This document shows positions 38,388 through 47,000 of a stretch of DNA of 49,815 bases, piece by piece. The notes beneath the pieces are model-generated. The model ran no database searches. It was not told where the DNA came from and saw only the letters and a program-made list of their open reading frames with translations. Position 1 is the first letter of the stretch, and each line of letters opens with the position of its first letter. The stretch is taken from positions 1 through 49,815 of the IMG/VR virus record IMGVR_UViG_3300031951_000246, one strand, 5' to 3'. Source of the stretch: a virus. The position numbers and the translations under genes are program-made.

Positions 38388-38411
38388 CTAACTTTTAAAA
38401 AATAAAAAATC

Positions 38412-38861
38412 ATGGCAAAAGATATTATTCTTAAACTCGGCACCTACATGACCACTGTTAATAACAAAGACATTGCTGCAGGTGCTATCCCAGGAGCTTC
38501 TTTAGAGAAGTTTGTTGTTAACCTTTTAAAGAGCCCTACTTGCTGCGTTAAGTATGTAACGTTAAGCAAAGGAACTGTAACACAGTCAGGTAGTATTACT
38601 ACTGCAGTTACATTGAACCAGCCTGCTGGTGAGATTACAACTGTAAGTGCTACTATTGCTGCAGGTGCAATGTCCTCTTTTACACTTAACAATAGTTTTA
38701 TTAAAGCTGATTCTGTAATTATGGCTACAGTTAACGACACTACTGGTACTGGTCTATTGGCCGTACAAGTTGATGGTATTGTTGCAGGTTCTTGCACAGT
38801 ATCTCTTGGAGGTGTTGTTGCGAATACTGGAGTTGTAATCGTTGGATTTGCAATTATGTAA
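38412..38861 (+). CDS. Small beta-rich virion protein (decoration-like), 149 aa
   Basis: An N-terminal segment LEKFVVNLLKSPTCCVKYVT with adjacent Cys is followed by alternating Thr/Val strands (SGSITTAVTLNQPAGEITTV), an Ig-like beta-sandwich pattern. It is set between two strong terminators, so its level can differ from its neighbours. Head decoration is the most likely role. Confidence 0.6.
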   Translation: MAKDIILKLGTYMTTVNNKDIAAGAIPGASLEKFVVNLLKSPTCCVKYVTLSKGTVTQSGSITTAVTLNQPAGEITTVSATIAAGAMSSFTLNNSFIKADSVIMATVNDTTGTGLLAVQVDGIVAGSCTVSLGGVVANTGVVIVGFAIM

Positions 38862-38867
38862 TTAACA

Positions 38868-38889
38868 GGGGAGAGAAATCTCCCCTTTT
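38868..38889 (+). terminator. Intrinsic terminator
   Basis: GGGGAG / CTCCCC (6 bp, six-base loop) then TTTT, seven bases after the stop. Confidence 0.85.
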
Positions 38890-38901
38890 AAAATGAATTA
38901 A

Positions 38902-39411
38902 ATGGCTAACTTACAAAGAAATATAGAAGTTTTAAAAGCTAAGGATTGTGCTTACTTATCAATCCTAGATACCTCGTACTATCCTGAAACTTTAGACGAG
39001 GCAAACATTCAAATCACTGCACCTGGTTATGATATTCCATTTGAATTTGCTTTTACTTTAAATGAAGTAAACGTATACAATTCATACACTTTTGGATTCA
39101 CTACCAATGCAACGGCAGATTTTGTAGAATTGCCAGATGGTTTATATACTTTGAACTTAACTACTTGCCCTGACACAGGAGTATGTACTAGATATCACCT
39201 ACGCACTTGTAGGATTGATTGTAGACTTGCTGTACAATGGGCTAAGTATGCACAAGATTGTGAGGATGAAAAAATCCTTTACTATCTAGATAAGATTGAG
39301 TTTCTGCTACGGGGAGGAGAAGCTAACGCAGATTTATGTAACCCCGAAAAAGCAATTGAATTATACAGAAAAGCAGATGACTTACTTAGACGATTTGAAC
39401 TTGACTGTTAA
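38902..39411 (+). CDS. Structural hypothetical protein, 169 aa
   Basis: A beta-rich N-terminal 95 residues (ITAPGYDIPFEFAFTLNEVN) is followed by CPDTGVCTRYHLRTCRIDC (four Cys) and a helical C-terminus (EKILYYLDKIEFLLRGGEAN). The two-domain layout suggests a virion adaptor. No family is recognised. Confidence 0.6.
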   Translation: MANLQRNIEVLKAKDCAYLSILDTSYYPETLDEANIQITAPGYDIPFEFAFTLNEVNVYNSYTFGFTTNATADFVELPDGLYTLNLTTCPDTGVCTRYHLRTCRIDCRLAVQWAKYAQDCEDEKILYYLDKIEFLLRGGEANADLCNPEKAIELYRKADDLLRRFELDC

Positions 39412-39565
39412 AGAAAAACTTGCTAAGGCGGCAGTAAAAGAAATGCAGCATATCAAGTACTTAACAAAACCATACTACAAAAAATCTAGGAAGTATATGC
39501 GTTTCTTGAAACTAGCACATTGCTTAGATTGTGTAGACACAAACAACCTTAAAATTAAACTATAA
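39377..39565 (+). CDS. Small basic helical protein, 62 aa
   Basis: I start at ATG 39377 (MTYLDDLNLTVKEKLAKAAV), overlapping the previous stop by 35 bases; earlier in-frame starts lie deeper inside that gene. It is lysine-rich (KPYYKKSRKYMRFLKLAHCL). Function is unknown. Confidence 0.55.
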   Translation: MTYLDDLNLTVKEKLAKAAVKEMQHIKYLTKPYYKKSRKYMRFLKLAHCLDCVDTNNLKIKL

Positions 39566-39577
39566 CTACGAAAAATA

Positions 39578-40141
39578 ATGGCAAACAAAGCATACAAACC
39601 TTGCTGCGAACCTAACAACTGTGGAGAGATTATTCCTTCAAAGTGTGTTAAGTATACTGGAACTCCTACTACGGATGGTCCTATTGATAAAGAGTTTACT
39701 TGTACTCCTTATCTGAATGACGTTATTCATTTATTTGATGATAATCTTAAAGACATTATTGGAAAAATCGGTATTAGCAAAACTGCGCTTGATGGTGCTA
39801 ACTCATCTTGTGGTCTTAATTTGGTTAATACTGGTTCTCTTACTACATATGAAGTTAATGATACTAGGTATGTTCAAAGTGAGGTAGTTGTACAACTGTT
39901 GAATGTTGTATGTGCTTTACAAAAACAAGTTAATTACTTGAAGAATGAGAATGTTACTACAGATAGTGGTAATGTATTCTGGCTTGATTTGCCTTTAGAC
40001 CAAGATTTTAAAACATGGTTAAGTATAAACGGACAATGCGTTTTAACGGAACCTTGTGTACCTGCTGGTGGTATTACTACTTTACGTGGTTTACTTCAAG
40101 CTATGATAACTAAACTTTGTGACTGTTGCCCAAATCCATAA
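39578..40141 (+). CDS. Cys-rich fibre-type virion protein, 187 aa
   Basis: An N-terminal CCEPNNCGE and a C-terminal CDCCPNP frame a helical middle with a YVQSEVVVQLLNVVCALQKQ coiled coil. The N-terminal KCVKYTGTP matches KCVTYSGTG of the next gene, so both are likely to dock to the same site. In crAss-like phages this position holds head-fibre proteins. Confidence 0.6.
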   Translation: MANKAYKPCCEPNNCGEIIPSKCVKYTGTPTTDGPIDKEFTCTPYLNDVIHLFDDNLKDIIGKIGISKTALDGANSSCGLNLVNTGSLTTYEVNDTRYVQSEVVVQLLNVVCALQKQVNYLKNENVTTDSGNVFWLDLPLDQDFKTWLSINGQCVLTEPCVPAGGITTLRGLLQAMITKLCDCCPNP

Positions 40142-40152
40142 TCTAAAATATA

Positions 40153-42078
40153 ATGAGTACTTGTCTTGACTGCTACGGAACCAACACAATAGAACCATGT
40201 GCTGAAATTGGATGCCTTTCCACAAATTTTGGAAAGTGCGTTACTTACTCAGGCACAGGTTTGTATTGTTCTCTAGGTCCAATTAATACCTTTACCTATT
40301 CGGGTACTGCTGTTGCTATAGTTTCTGAAGTTACCGTGGTAGTTGGTGCTACTGGCGGTTCTGGTTCAGGTGCTACTTTTAGTGTAACTAGAGGACCATC
40401 TTCTACATCATACACAATCTCTATTGTAAATAAAGGTAGCGGATATGCAATAGGAGAAACTCTTACCATTGCTGGTACAGCTGTAGGTGGTACGGCTCCT
40501 GCGAATAACATTTCAATTGTAGTAACTACACTATCAGCTATTATTGATAGCACCTATACAATGGATGCGGCTATCAAGAATTTGCATGATCGTATCTGTA
40601 ACTTAACTCCAACTGGTCTTTTATACAGTGGATTTAACTATGCTTGTCTTCGTCAAGGAGGTAACTTAGAGTCAGTAGGTGCGTCTATTACTACTGCACA
40701 AGGATTTGCTGAATCTTCTTCTGCTGCGTTGTGTGCGTTAAACACACGTTTAAAAGCAGTAGAGACTCCAACCTTTACTGTGCCTGGTTGTGTAACAGGA
40801 TTAACTTCTGGTGTTTCTACTCTAGGAGCAATCTTAACTGAGTATGGTAACAAACTTTGTGCTATTGCAGGAGGAACAGGAGGTATTACCATCACTGGAG
40901 TAACAGTTCCAGGTAGTTGTACAATGACTACTATCCCCTCATCAACTGCCCCTATTGGTACTTGGTTTGATTGGGTAGTAGACAATATGTGCTCAATCAC
41001 CACGGGATTGAATGCGGCAATTACTTCAACTAACTCAACCGTAAGTACTATAACTACTTTCTTGGGTAGTACCACGAAATTTAATAACAGTGCAAACTGT
41101 TTGACTGCCTTGGGAGGTACAGCAACTGATTCTGCTCATGCTACTATTGGTTATCTTACCACTAAGGTATGTGCAGTAGACACAACCGTTAACGCTATTC
41201 CTTCTTATATTAAGACTGATAGTGTTGCTCTTAACTGGGTAGGTTGTTTTGGTTCTGCACCATATAGTTACGCTAACACTGCAACTACAATTCAAACTCA
41301 ATTACAAAGAATTGTAGCCGTATTGAATGCTGAGAAAACTGCATACTCTGCAGACTTTGTACTAACTACAGCAGGTTGTGGTTCCAAGATTGTGTCTTTG
41401 GCTCCTACTGCTGCTTTCTCTTGTAGTTCACTTTCTACTTGTTCCATCAATTCTCTTGGAGATGTAATAGTAACCACTCCTGTGAATCCTGATGTACTTT
41501 ACTATAACGGAACTAACTGGGTTAATAAAAATATTAACGCATTGGTTACTATGTCAAGTACTGACGGCACAGTGGCAATTACTCCAACTACAACTGCAGG
41601 TAACGTAAACTACGATTTGAGTGTTACTGGTTTGACAGCTACTAGAGCAAACCTTACTGCAATAGCAGTAACTGGAGCAAACAACACATTCCCTGCAGCT
41701 TACCCAACTAGTCCTGGTACTGGATACGCTCAAGTAACTAAACAAGGTAGTATTGTGACTTTAGCAGGTAGTATTGAGTTGGTGGTGACAAGTGGACTTA
41801 CATTAGCTTTTGGTACACCTGTACCTATCGCAACTGTGCCTGCTGGATTTAGACCTATAACAGGGCCTATCAGTTTCTACTCAAGAGCATTTAAAAAGGG
41901 AACTGCTCCATACAATGATCCTGATGGTTCTTTTGATGCAAGAATTACCATTGACATAGCAGGTACTGTAAATATAATTCCTTATCCTACATACCCTGCA
42001 GCAAGTTTAGTGCTTGCTACTGCTGGTAGTAAGGTAGAAATATTGTTAGGAGCACACTCCTATAGTATCCTACCATAA
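40153..42078 (+). CDS. Large head/tail fibre protein, 641 aa
   Basis: It begins with Cys-rich CLDCYGTNTIEPCAEIGC and KCVTYSGTG, as in the preceding gene. It continues with many short repeats each carrying a Cys (CNLTPTGL, CLRQGG, CALNTRLKA, CAIAGGTGG, CVTGLTSG). The last 100 residues are a compact beta domain (PVPIATVPAGFRPITGPISF) typical of a fibre tip. A terminator follows. Likely a trimeric fibre. Confidence 0.65.
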   Translation: MSTCLDCYGTNTIEPCAEIGCLSTNFGKCVTYSGTGLYCSLGPINTFTYSGTAVAIVSEVTVVVGATGGSGSGATFSVTRGPSSTSYTISIVNKGSGYAIGETLTIAGTAVGGTAPANNISIVVTTLSAIIDSTYTMDAAIKNLHDRICNLTPTGLLYSGFNYACLRQGGNLESVGASITTAQGFAESSSAALCALNTRLKAVETPTFTVPGCVTGLTSGVSTLGAILTEYGNKLCAIAGGTGGITITGVTVPGSCTMTTIPSSTAPIGTWFDWVVDNMCSITTGLNAAITSTNSTVSTITTFLGSTTKFNNSANCLTALGGTATDSAHATIGYLTTKVCAVDTTVNAIPSYIKTDSVALNWVGCFGSAPYSYANTATTIQTQLQRIVAVLNAEKTAYSADFVLTTAGCGSKIVSLAPTAAFSCSSLSTCSINSLGDVIVTTPVNPDVLYYNGTNWVNKNINALVTMSSTDGTVAITPTTTAGNVNYDLSVTGLTATRANLTAIAVTGANNTFPAAYPTSPGTGYAQVTKQGSIVTLAGSIELVVTSGLTLAFGTPVPIATVPAGFRPITGPISFYSRAFKKGTAPYNDPDGSFDARITIDIAGTVNIIPYPTYPAASLVLATAGSKVEILLGAHSYSILP

Positions 42079-42082
42079 GATC

Positions 42083-42149
42083 TTGACAGTTTACTAGGGT
42101 TGGTTGTCTGTCAAAACCCCGAATAGAGCCTAGGCAACTAGGCTCTTTT
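42083..42149 (+). terminator. Terminator region after the fibre gene
   Basis: GAGCCTAG-GCAA-CTAGGCTC (8 bp, 42126-42145) then TTTT. Just upstream a 7-bp inverted repeat TTGACAG / CTGTCAA (42083-42114) can form a second hairpin. Confidence 0.85.
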
Positions 42150-42166
42150 GGTTTAATTAAAAGTAA

Positions 42167-42197
42167 TTGACATTAGTAACAGTTTAAATTATATTTG
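42167..42197 (+). promoter_or_regulatory. Late promoter before tail genes
   Basis: TTGAC (42167) - N18 - TATATTTG (42190-42197), 25 bases before ATG 42223. Confidence 0.8.
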
Positions 42198-42222
42198 TAC
42201 AAAAACTAACTTCAAGTAAATT

Positions 42223-42852
42223 ATGACAATATCAGATGTAATATCCAGAGTTAGGATTTCTAATAAGTTCATTAGCGATGATGATTTCATGTCTGATAGA
42301 TTTATTTACAATACCTTAAAAACTAAGGCAAGTGCAATTCTTAGAAGAGAAATTAATCTTCGTAAGTTATTAAATTCAGACAATGTATACAGTGCGTATG
42401 AATGCATTGAGTTAATACTAGCCCCAGGTGCTGAGTGTGATTTGAATTGTGACATTCGTCGTAGTAAGAAAAAGCTGCCTAAAATAGAAGAAGGGCTATA
42501 TTCTTATTTTATTCAAGGGGTATTCAATACATCTAACTCAGAAGAACTCTTCCCTACTACTATCAGGGATTTTATTAACCACACTAGACTTAGAGTTAAG
42601 ACTAACCGTTCTTATTACACAATAAGAAACGGCTACTTGTATGTGTTGAATCCAGATGTAGAGGCAGTCAATATGTACGCTTACTTTACAGAACCTTTAA
42701 ATCCTAAACCTTGTTCAAGTATGTATGAGCAAGATTTTAAATTCCCTGAGTACTTGTTGGATAGTTTATTAGAAATGACTAACCAAAGTTTAGTTAACTT
42801 CCATAAACTTCCTCAAGAACCATTTAGTGATAATAAGGATGACGCAATCTAA
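42223..42852 (+). CDS. Tail ring/adaptor-like protein, 209 aa
   Basis: Helical N-terminal half (FMSDRFIYNTLKTKASAILR), a beta centre with CDLNCDIRRS, and a helical C-terminus (EYLLDSLLEMTNQSLVNFHK). First gene of the tail operon, before IHF-like and P22 gp4-like genes; this is where crAss-like genomes place ring proteins of the head-tail interface. Confidence 0.6.
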   Translation: MTISDVISRVRISNKFISDDDFMSDRFIYNTLKTKASAILRREINLRKLLNSDNVYSAYECIELILAPGAECDLNCDIRRSKKKLPKIEEGLYSYFIQGVFNTSNSEELFPTTIRDFINHTRLRVKTNRSYYTIRNGYLYVLNPDVEAVNMYAYFTEPLNPKPCSSMYEQDFKFPEYLLDSLLEMTNQSLVNFHKLPQEPFSDNKDDAI

Positions 42853-43279
42853 GGAAAAACTCTCTTTGAAGTCGGATGTCAATCCTTCTTCAATACAGGC
42901 TTATAAGAAGTTTGTAAAGGAGACAGGTCGCTCTGACATTTCCTATGACAAGTTCCGAAACATTATTCTAAAAGTAAACGAGAAAGTTCTTGAAAAAGTA
43001 ATGACAGGTAGATACAAAATTAGATTTCCTAAGATTGGACTACTGTCACTCATCAAGGTAACTCCTACTAAATTATTAAAGAAGATAGACTGGGGACGTT
43101 ATCACAAAGATGGAGTGTACACAACATTTAAAAACTACCATACAGATGGTATGATGTATAGAATTTTCTTTTACTTGTACGAAAGAAAGTATCCTTACTT
43201 TGGTTTTTATAATTTTAGGTTAAGCAAACCTAACCAAGTAATGTTAGGTCAAAAAATTAAAAACAATGAAATACGATAA
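42839..43279 (+). CDS. IHF/HU-like protein of the tail gene block, 146 aa
   Basis: I start at ATG 42839 (MTQSKEKLSLKSDVNPSSIQ), 14 bases inside the previous gene. The sequence FRNIILKVNEKVLEKVMTGR then YKIRFPKIGLLSLIKV follows the IHF-type helix and 'V..P.iG.l' strand. In crAss-like phages an IHF-family subunit lies just here, before the tail tube gene. It may bend packaged or host DNA; a structural role is also possible. Confidence 0.65.
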   Translation: MTQSKEKLSLKSDVNPSSIQAYKKFVKETGRSDISYDKFRNIILKVNEKVLEKVMTGRYKIRFPKIGLLSLIKVTPTKLLKKIDWGRYHKDGVYTTFKNYHTDGMMYRIFFYLYERKYPYFGFYNFRLSKPNQVMLGQKIKNNEIR

Positions 43280-44099
43280 CATTAACTATATAACCTCTGA
43301 GCCTTTGATTGCTGAAGTTAAGCAAGAGTTAAAGACTTACTTTGAAGCTGGTGCTGTAAGTGAGGTTTTAATACCTTCGTTTATAGATCAAGCCCTGAGA
43401 AAACTTAAGGTACTTGCTCTTAAGCCTGAAGAGGCAGTTATTCGTTTTGAGGATTATAAGTCAGAGTTGCCTTATGATTTTTATTTATTAGACTATGCTC
43501 TTTCGTATTCATCAGATGTTTACTGGGACAATGCAGTGAACTCTCTGACAGGTTCTTGGTATAAAAGTATACAAGCTGATGGCTGTGTTACTGATGCTAC
43601 TAGCATAGAAATGTACGAAGCAATTACAGTACCCATGCCTGGCTTTAGAATCTCTCTTAAACAACCTAGATGGGTTAGAGTTTATGCTGACTCTACTTCT
43701 TTGTGTGTGGATGGATGTCCTAACTTAAAAGCATCTAGTACTGATATCATTAAAATTAATCAACATAAGAAAGCAAGTGCCACCTTCCAAGAGGGTTGTG
43801 TATATCTTAAATACTTTTCAAGACCTGTAGATGACTACGGTATTCCAATGATTCCAGAAATTTTGGAAGTAGAAGAGTATATTAAAGCTTACTTAAAGTA
43901 TAAATTCTTTGAACAAATGTGGCATTCAGTAATGGATGAGTCCACAAAACAAGTAACTGATAAATTAACCTACTACAAAAGAGAGCAGTTAGAGAAACTT
44001 CAAGCTGCATTTAACTATCTAATGACTAAATCTAAGCAACAGATAGCAGACTCAATTGTACGTACTCGTAATCGTTTTAGTAAATTCCACATTAGATAA
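43266..44099 (+). CDS. Tail tube/connector protein, P22 gp4-like
   Basis: 277 aa. The N-terminal helical region (LIAEVKQELKTYFEAGAVSE, then SFIDQALRKLKVLALK) and a later helix-rich part (YIKAYLKYKFFEQMWHSVMD) fit the gp4-type tail adaptor fold named in crAss-like annotations. The start overlaps the previous stop. It should bind the portal ring and carry the tail. Confidence 0.65.
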   Translation: MKYDNINYITSEPLIAEVKQELKTYFEAGAVSEVLIPSFIDQALRKLKVLALKPEEAVIRFEDYKSELPYDFYLLDYALSYSSDVYWDNAVNSLTGSWYKSIQADGCVTDATSIEMYEAITVPMPGFRISLKQPRWVRVYADSTSLCVDGCPNLKASSTDIIKINQHKKASATFQEGCVYLKYFSRPVDDYGIPMIPEILEVEEYIKAYLKYKFFEQMWHSVMDESTKQVTDKLTYYKREQLEKLQAAFNYLMTKSKQQIADSIVRTRNRFSKFHIR

Positions 44100-47000
44100 T
44101 GGAAATTAAAGGTAATCAAAATACCAAAGGTCTTAACCTAGACTCTTTAAACTGGCAAGTAGAAGGTAGCCAGTTGACATGGGCATTGAACGCAAATATC
44201 ATGTCCCATGATGGTAATACATTTACCTATACAAACGAGATGTCCAACCAAGTTTGTGTGGATTTTAGCTCGTTTAAGAACGGATACAAAATTAACGGCC
44301 TACTAAATATAATAGAACAGAATAAAGTAGTTGTGTTCTTAGTAGGTCCAGATGGAAAAGGAGAGATAGGAGTAATTACAAATAACGGTTTAGATTGTGT
44401 TGAGTTAGATTCAATAGAAACTGACTGTGGTTGTGTAGGCGGTAAAGTAATTAAAGACACAGTTGTCAAAGCAACAACTACAGTTACAGCAAACTCAACT
44501 ACTTGTTTCTATGGTATTATTAACGAGACTATAGATGATGGTTCTGGTAACTACGTAAATAACTATGCATTTCACTATGTAGACTGTAATGGAAATAGAG
44601 TAAGTGGCAATACAAGTAGCCTCGTATTTAAAACAACACAAGAGTGGTATGCCGACTTAGGTTATACCAGTTTTGATGCCAACATGAGTCCTACTTATTT
44701 GTCTAAAGTAGTATCTATGATATGCTATGATTCTGTAGCAACTATAGACTACATTAATGAACTAGGCACTTCAAGTAATGTGACCCCAATGCAGCATCCT
44801 CAACCGTTGTTGTATGATACATTTCCCTGTGAAGCTACAGTTGTAGAAAAGACTTGTTGCGATTACGAACCTGTGTTAATTGATGAGTGTTGTCAAGATT
44901 GTTGTCAAGATTGTTATACTGTTACCTTGCAAACAGTAAATCCATCAATACCTTCTGGAGGATCTACAGGTCAAGTAGTAATTGAATATACAGACTGTAA
45001 TGGTATAGTTAGAGGCATAGAAGTACCTGAAAATACATTTGAAGGGTACGGTTCATTTAACATGATTAAGGACTCTTGGAGAGTAATCCAAAGAGGAAAA
45101 CCTGGTGTTGATGTAGTAGTTGCAGTAGAACAAGTTTACTCTACAGGAAACTGCAATCCTTGTTTGAATCCTTCTCCTGAGAATTGCTGTTTGAACTTCG
45201 ATATTGACTATCCTATTTATGCGACTTATAGAGTAGATCAGTGTGAAACTAGAGTATACTTTGTACAGAAGAATAATCCTCCTAGATACTTATCATTGGA
45301 GTTTCCTCTAAATAGAGATTCCTGTGGTGAGTCACAAGATTGTGGAGGCAAGAAACTTGTAACAAAGAAGACTTGTAAAGAGTTAAATATTTTTCCTGAT
45401 ACCTGCCATCCTAAAGTAACTCCAACCAATGTTTCTAATGGAGGTCAACTTAAAGCAGGTAACTATCAGTTTGCTATTGCATATACAGATGAAGAAGGGG
45501 CTGAGTTAACTGATTACTTTGACTTTAGTCAGCCTATTCCAATTTTTGAAAAGAAACTTACCAACCTTACTGACTACGTTACTAACTATTCTATTACAGT
45601 TCAGATAGACCATAAGGTTAATATCTTTGACTATTTTAATTTAGTAGTAGCGGAGACAATCCAAGGGGCCACTACAAACTATCATTTGATTGGCAACTAT
45701 AGAGTACAAAAACAGTACTTGATGGATTCTATTGTTTACACAGGAGAATACAAATCTACCTTTAGTTCTATTTCTCCTTTGATTAGAACTCCGCACTATA
45801 AGAATGCAGGTATCATTGAGAATCAGAATGATATCTTGATGATTGCAGATTTGGAAAGAGAGTATCAGTATAACTTCCAGCCTTTTGCAAACAAACTTAA
45901 ATTGCAGTGGGAAACAGTAAAGATGCCCCACGGAGACAAGTGGGACTACTCTAATCCTGAGATAGTACACATGTTCCGTACTTATCAAAGGGACGAGGTA
46001 TATGCTTTCGGTATTAAGTTTAAACTAAAGACAGGTAAGTATACTGAAGTATTCCATATTCCTGGCAGAGCAAAGAACGCTGCACTTGGAGATACCACTT
46101 CGGTTCCTACTTCTAGTACCGATTACTTTATAGAAGAAGGAGACTGTTCTGATGTAGCAGCACCTAAAGAAAAGTGGGAAGTATACAACACAGCAGGTAA
46201 CGGTCAGGTATTTGTATCAAACAATCCTACTGAACTAGAGAAACAATTCTCTTGTGCAATTTTTAACGACAAACGTGGAGAGTTTGCTTATTGGGAATCA
46301 AAAGAACTCTATCCATGTAATGAAGAGATTTGGGATACTGATGCTTATGGTAATCCTTTGGCAGGACAACCGATTCGTTTTCACAAGTTTCCTGATTCTT
46401 TGATATCTCACATTCATGATGGTTTATTTAGTACGGGTAATGTTTTTCCTGCTTTTGATAACCAATCTAATATCTATCCTATAGGAGTAAGAGTAGACGC
46501 AGATGCATTCAACAATCTACTCAACACTTTAACTATTGCTAATCCTGGAGATCCTGCTAACCCTTTCTATGCCAAAGACCTTATCTGCGGATTTGAGTTA
46601 GTGTTTGCTTCTCGTGTAGGACATAAATCTGTAGTAGCAAAAGGACTTCTTTATGACGTAGGACACTATACCACAGATGACGGTAGTAAAGAATACTACT
46701 ATCCTAACTATCCTTTCAACGATATTAACTGGAGAGGAAGTAGTTCTGTAACAGATCCTTACTTGAGAACATCTGCAGATTGGTACAAACGTCAAGATAG
46801 AAGACGTGCTTTTAGCGGAGACCTAGGAGAGTTTGCACACAATGGTTTTGTAGACAACAACATTATTAACTACAAGCATAATAGATTTACATTCCATTCT
46901 CCTGACACACACTTCTCATATCCTAAAATCGGTTCAGAACTTAAGTTAGAGACACTTGAGATTGGTTCTGTATTGGGACACTTTGTAGAAGTAGAAGAAC

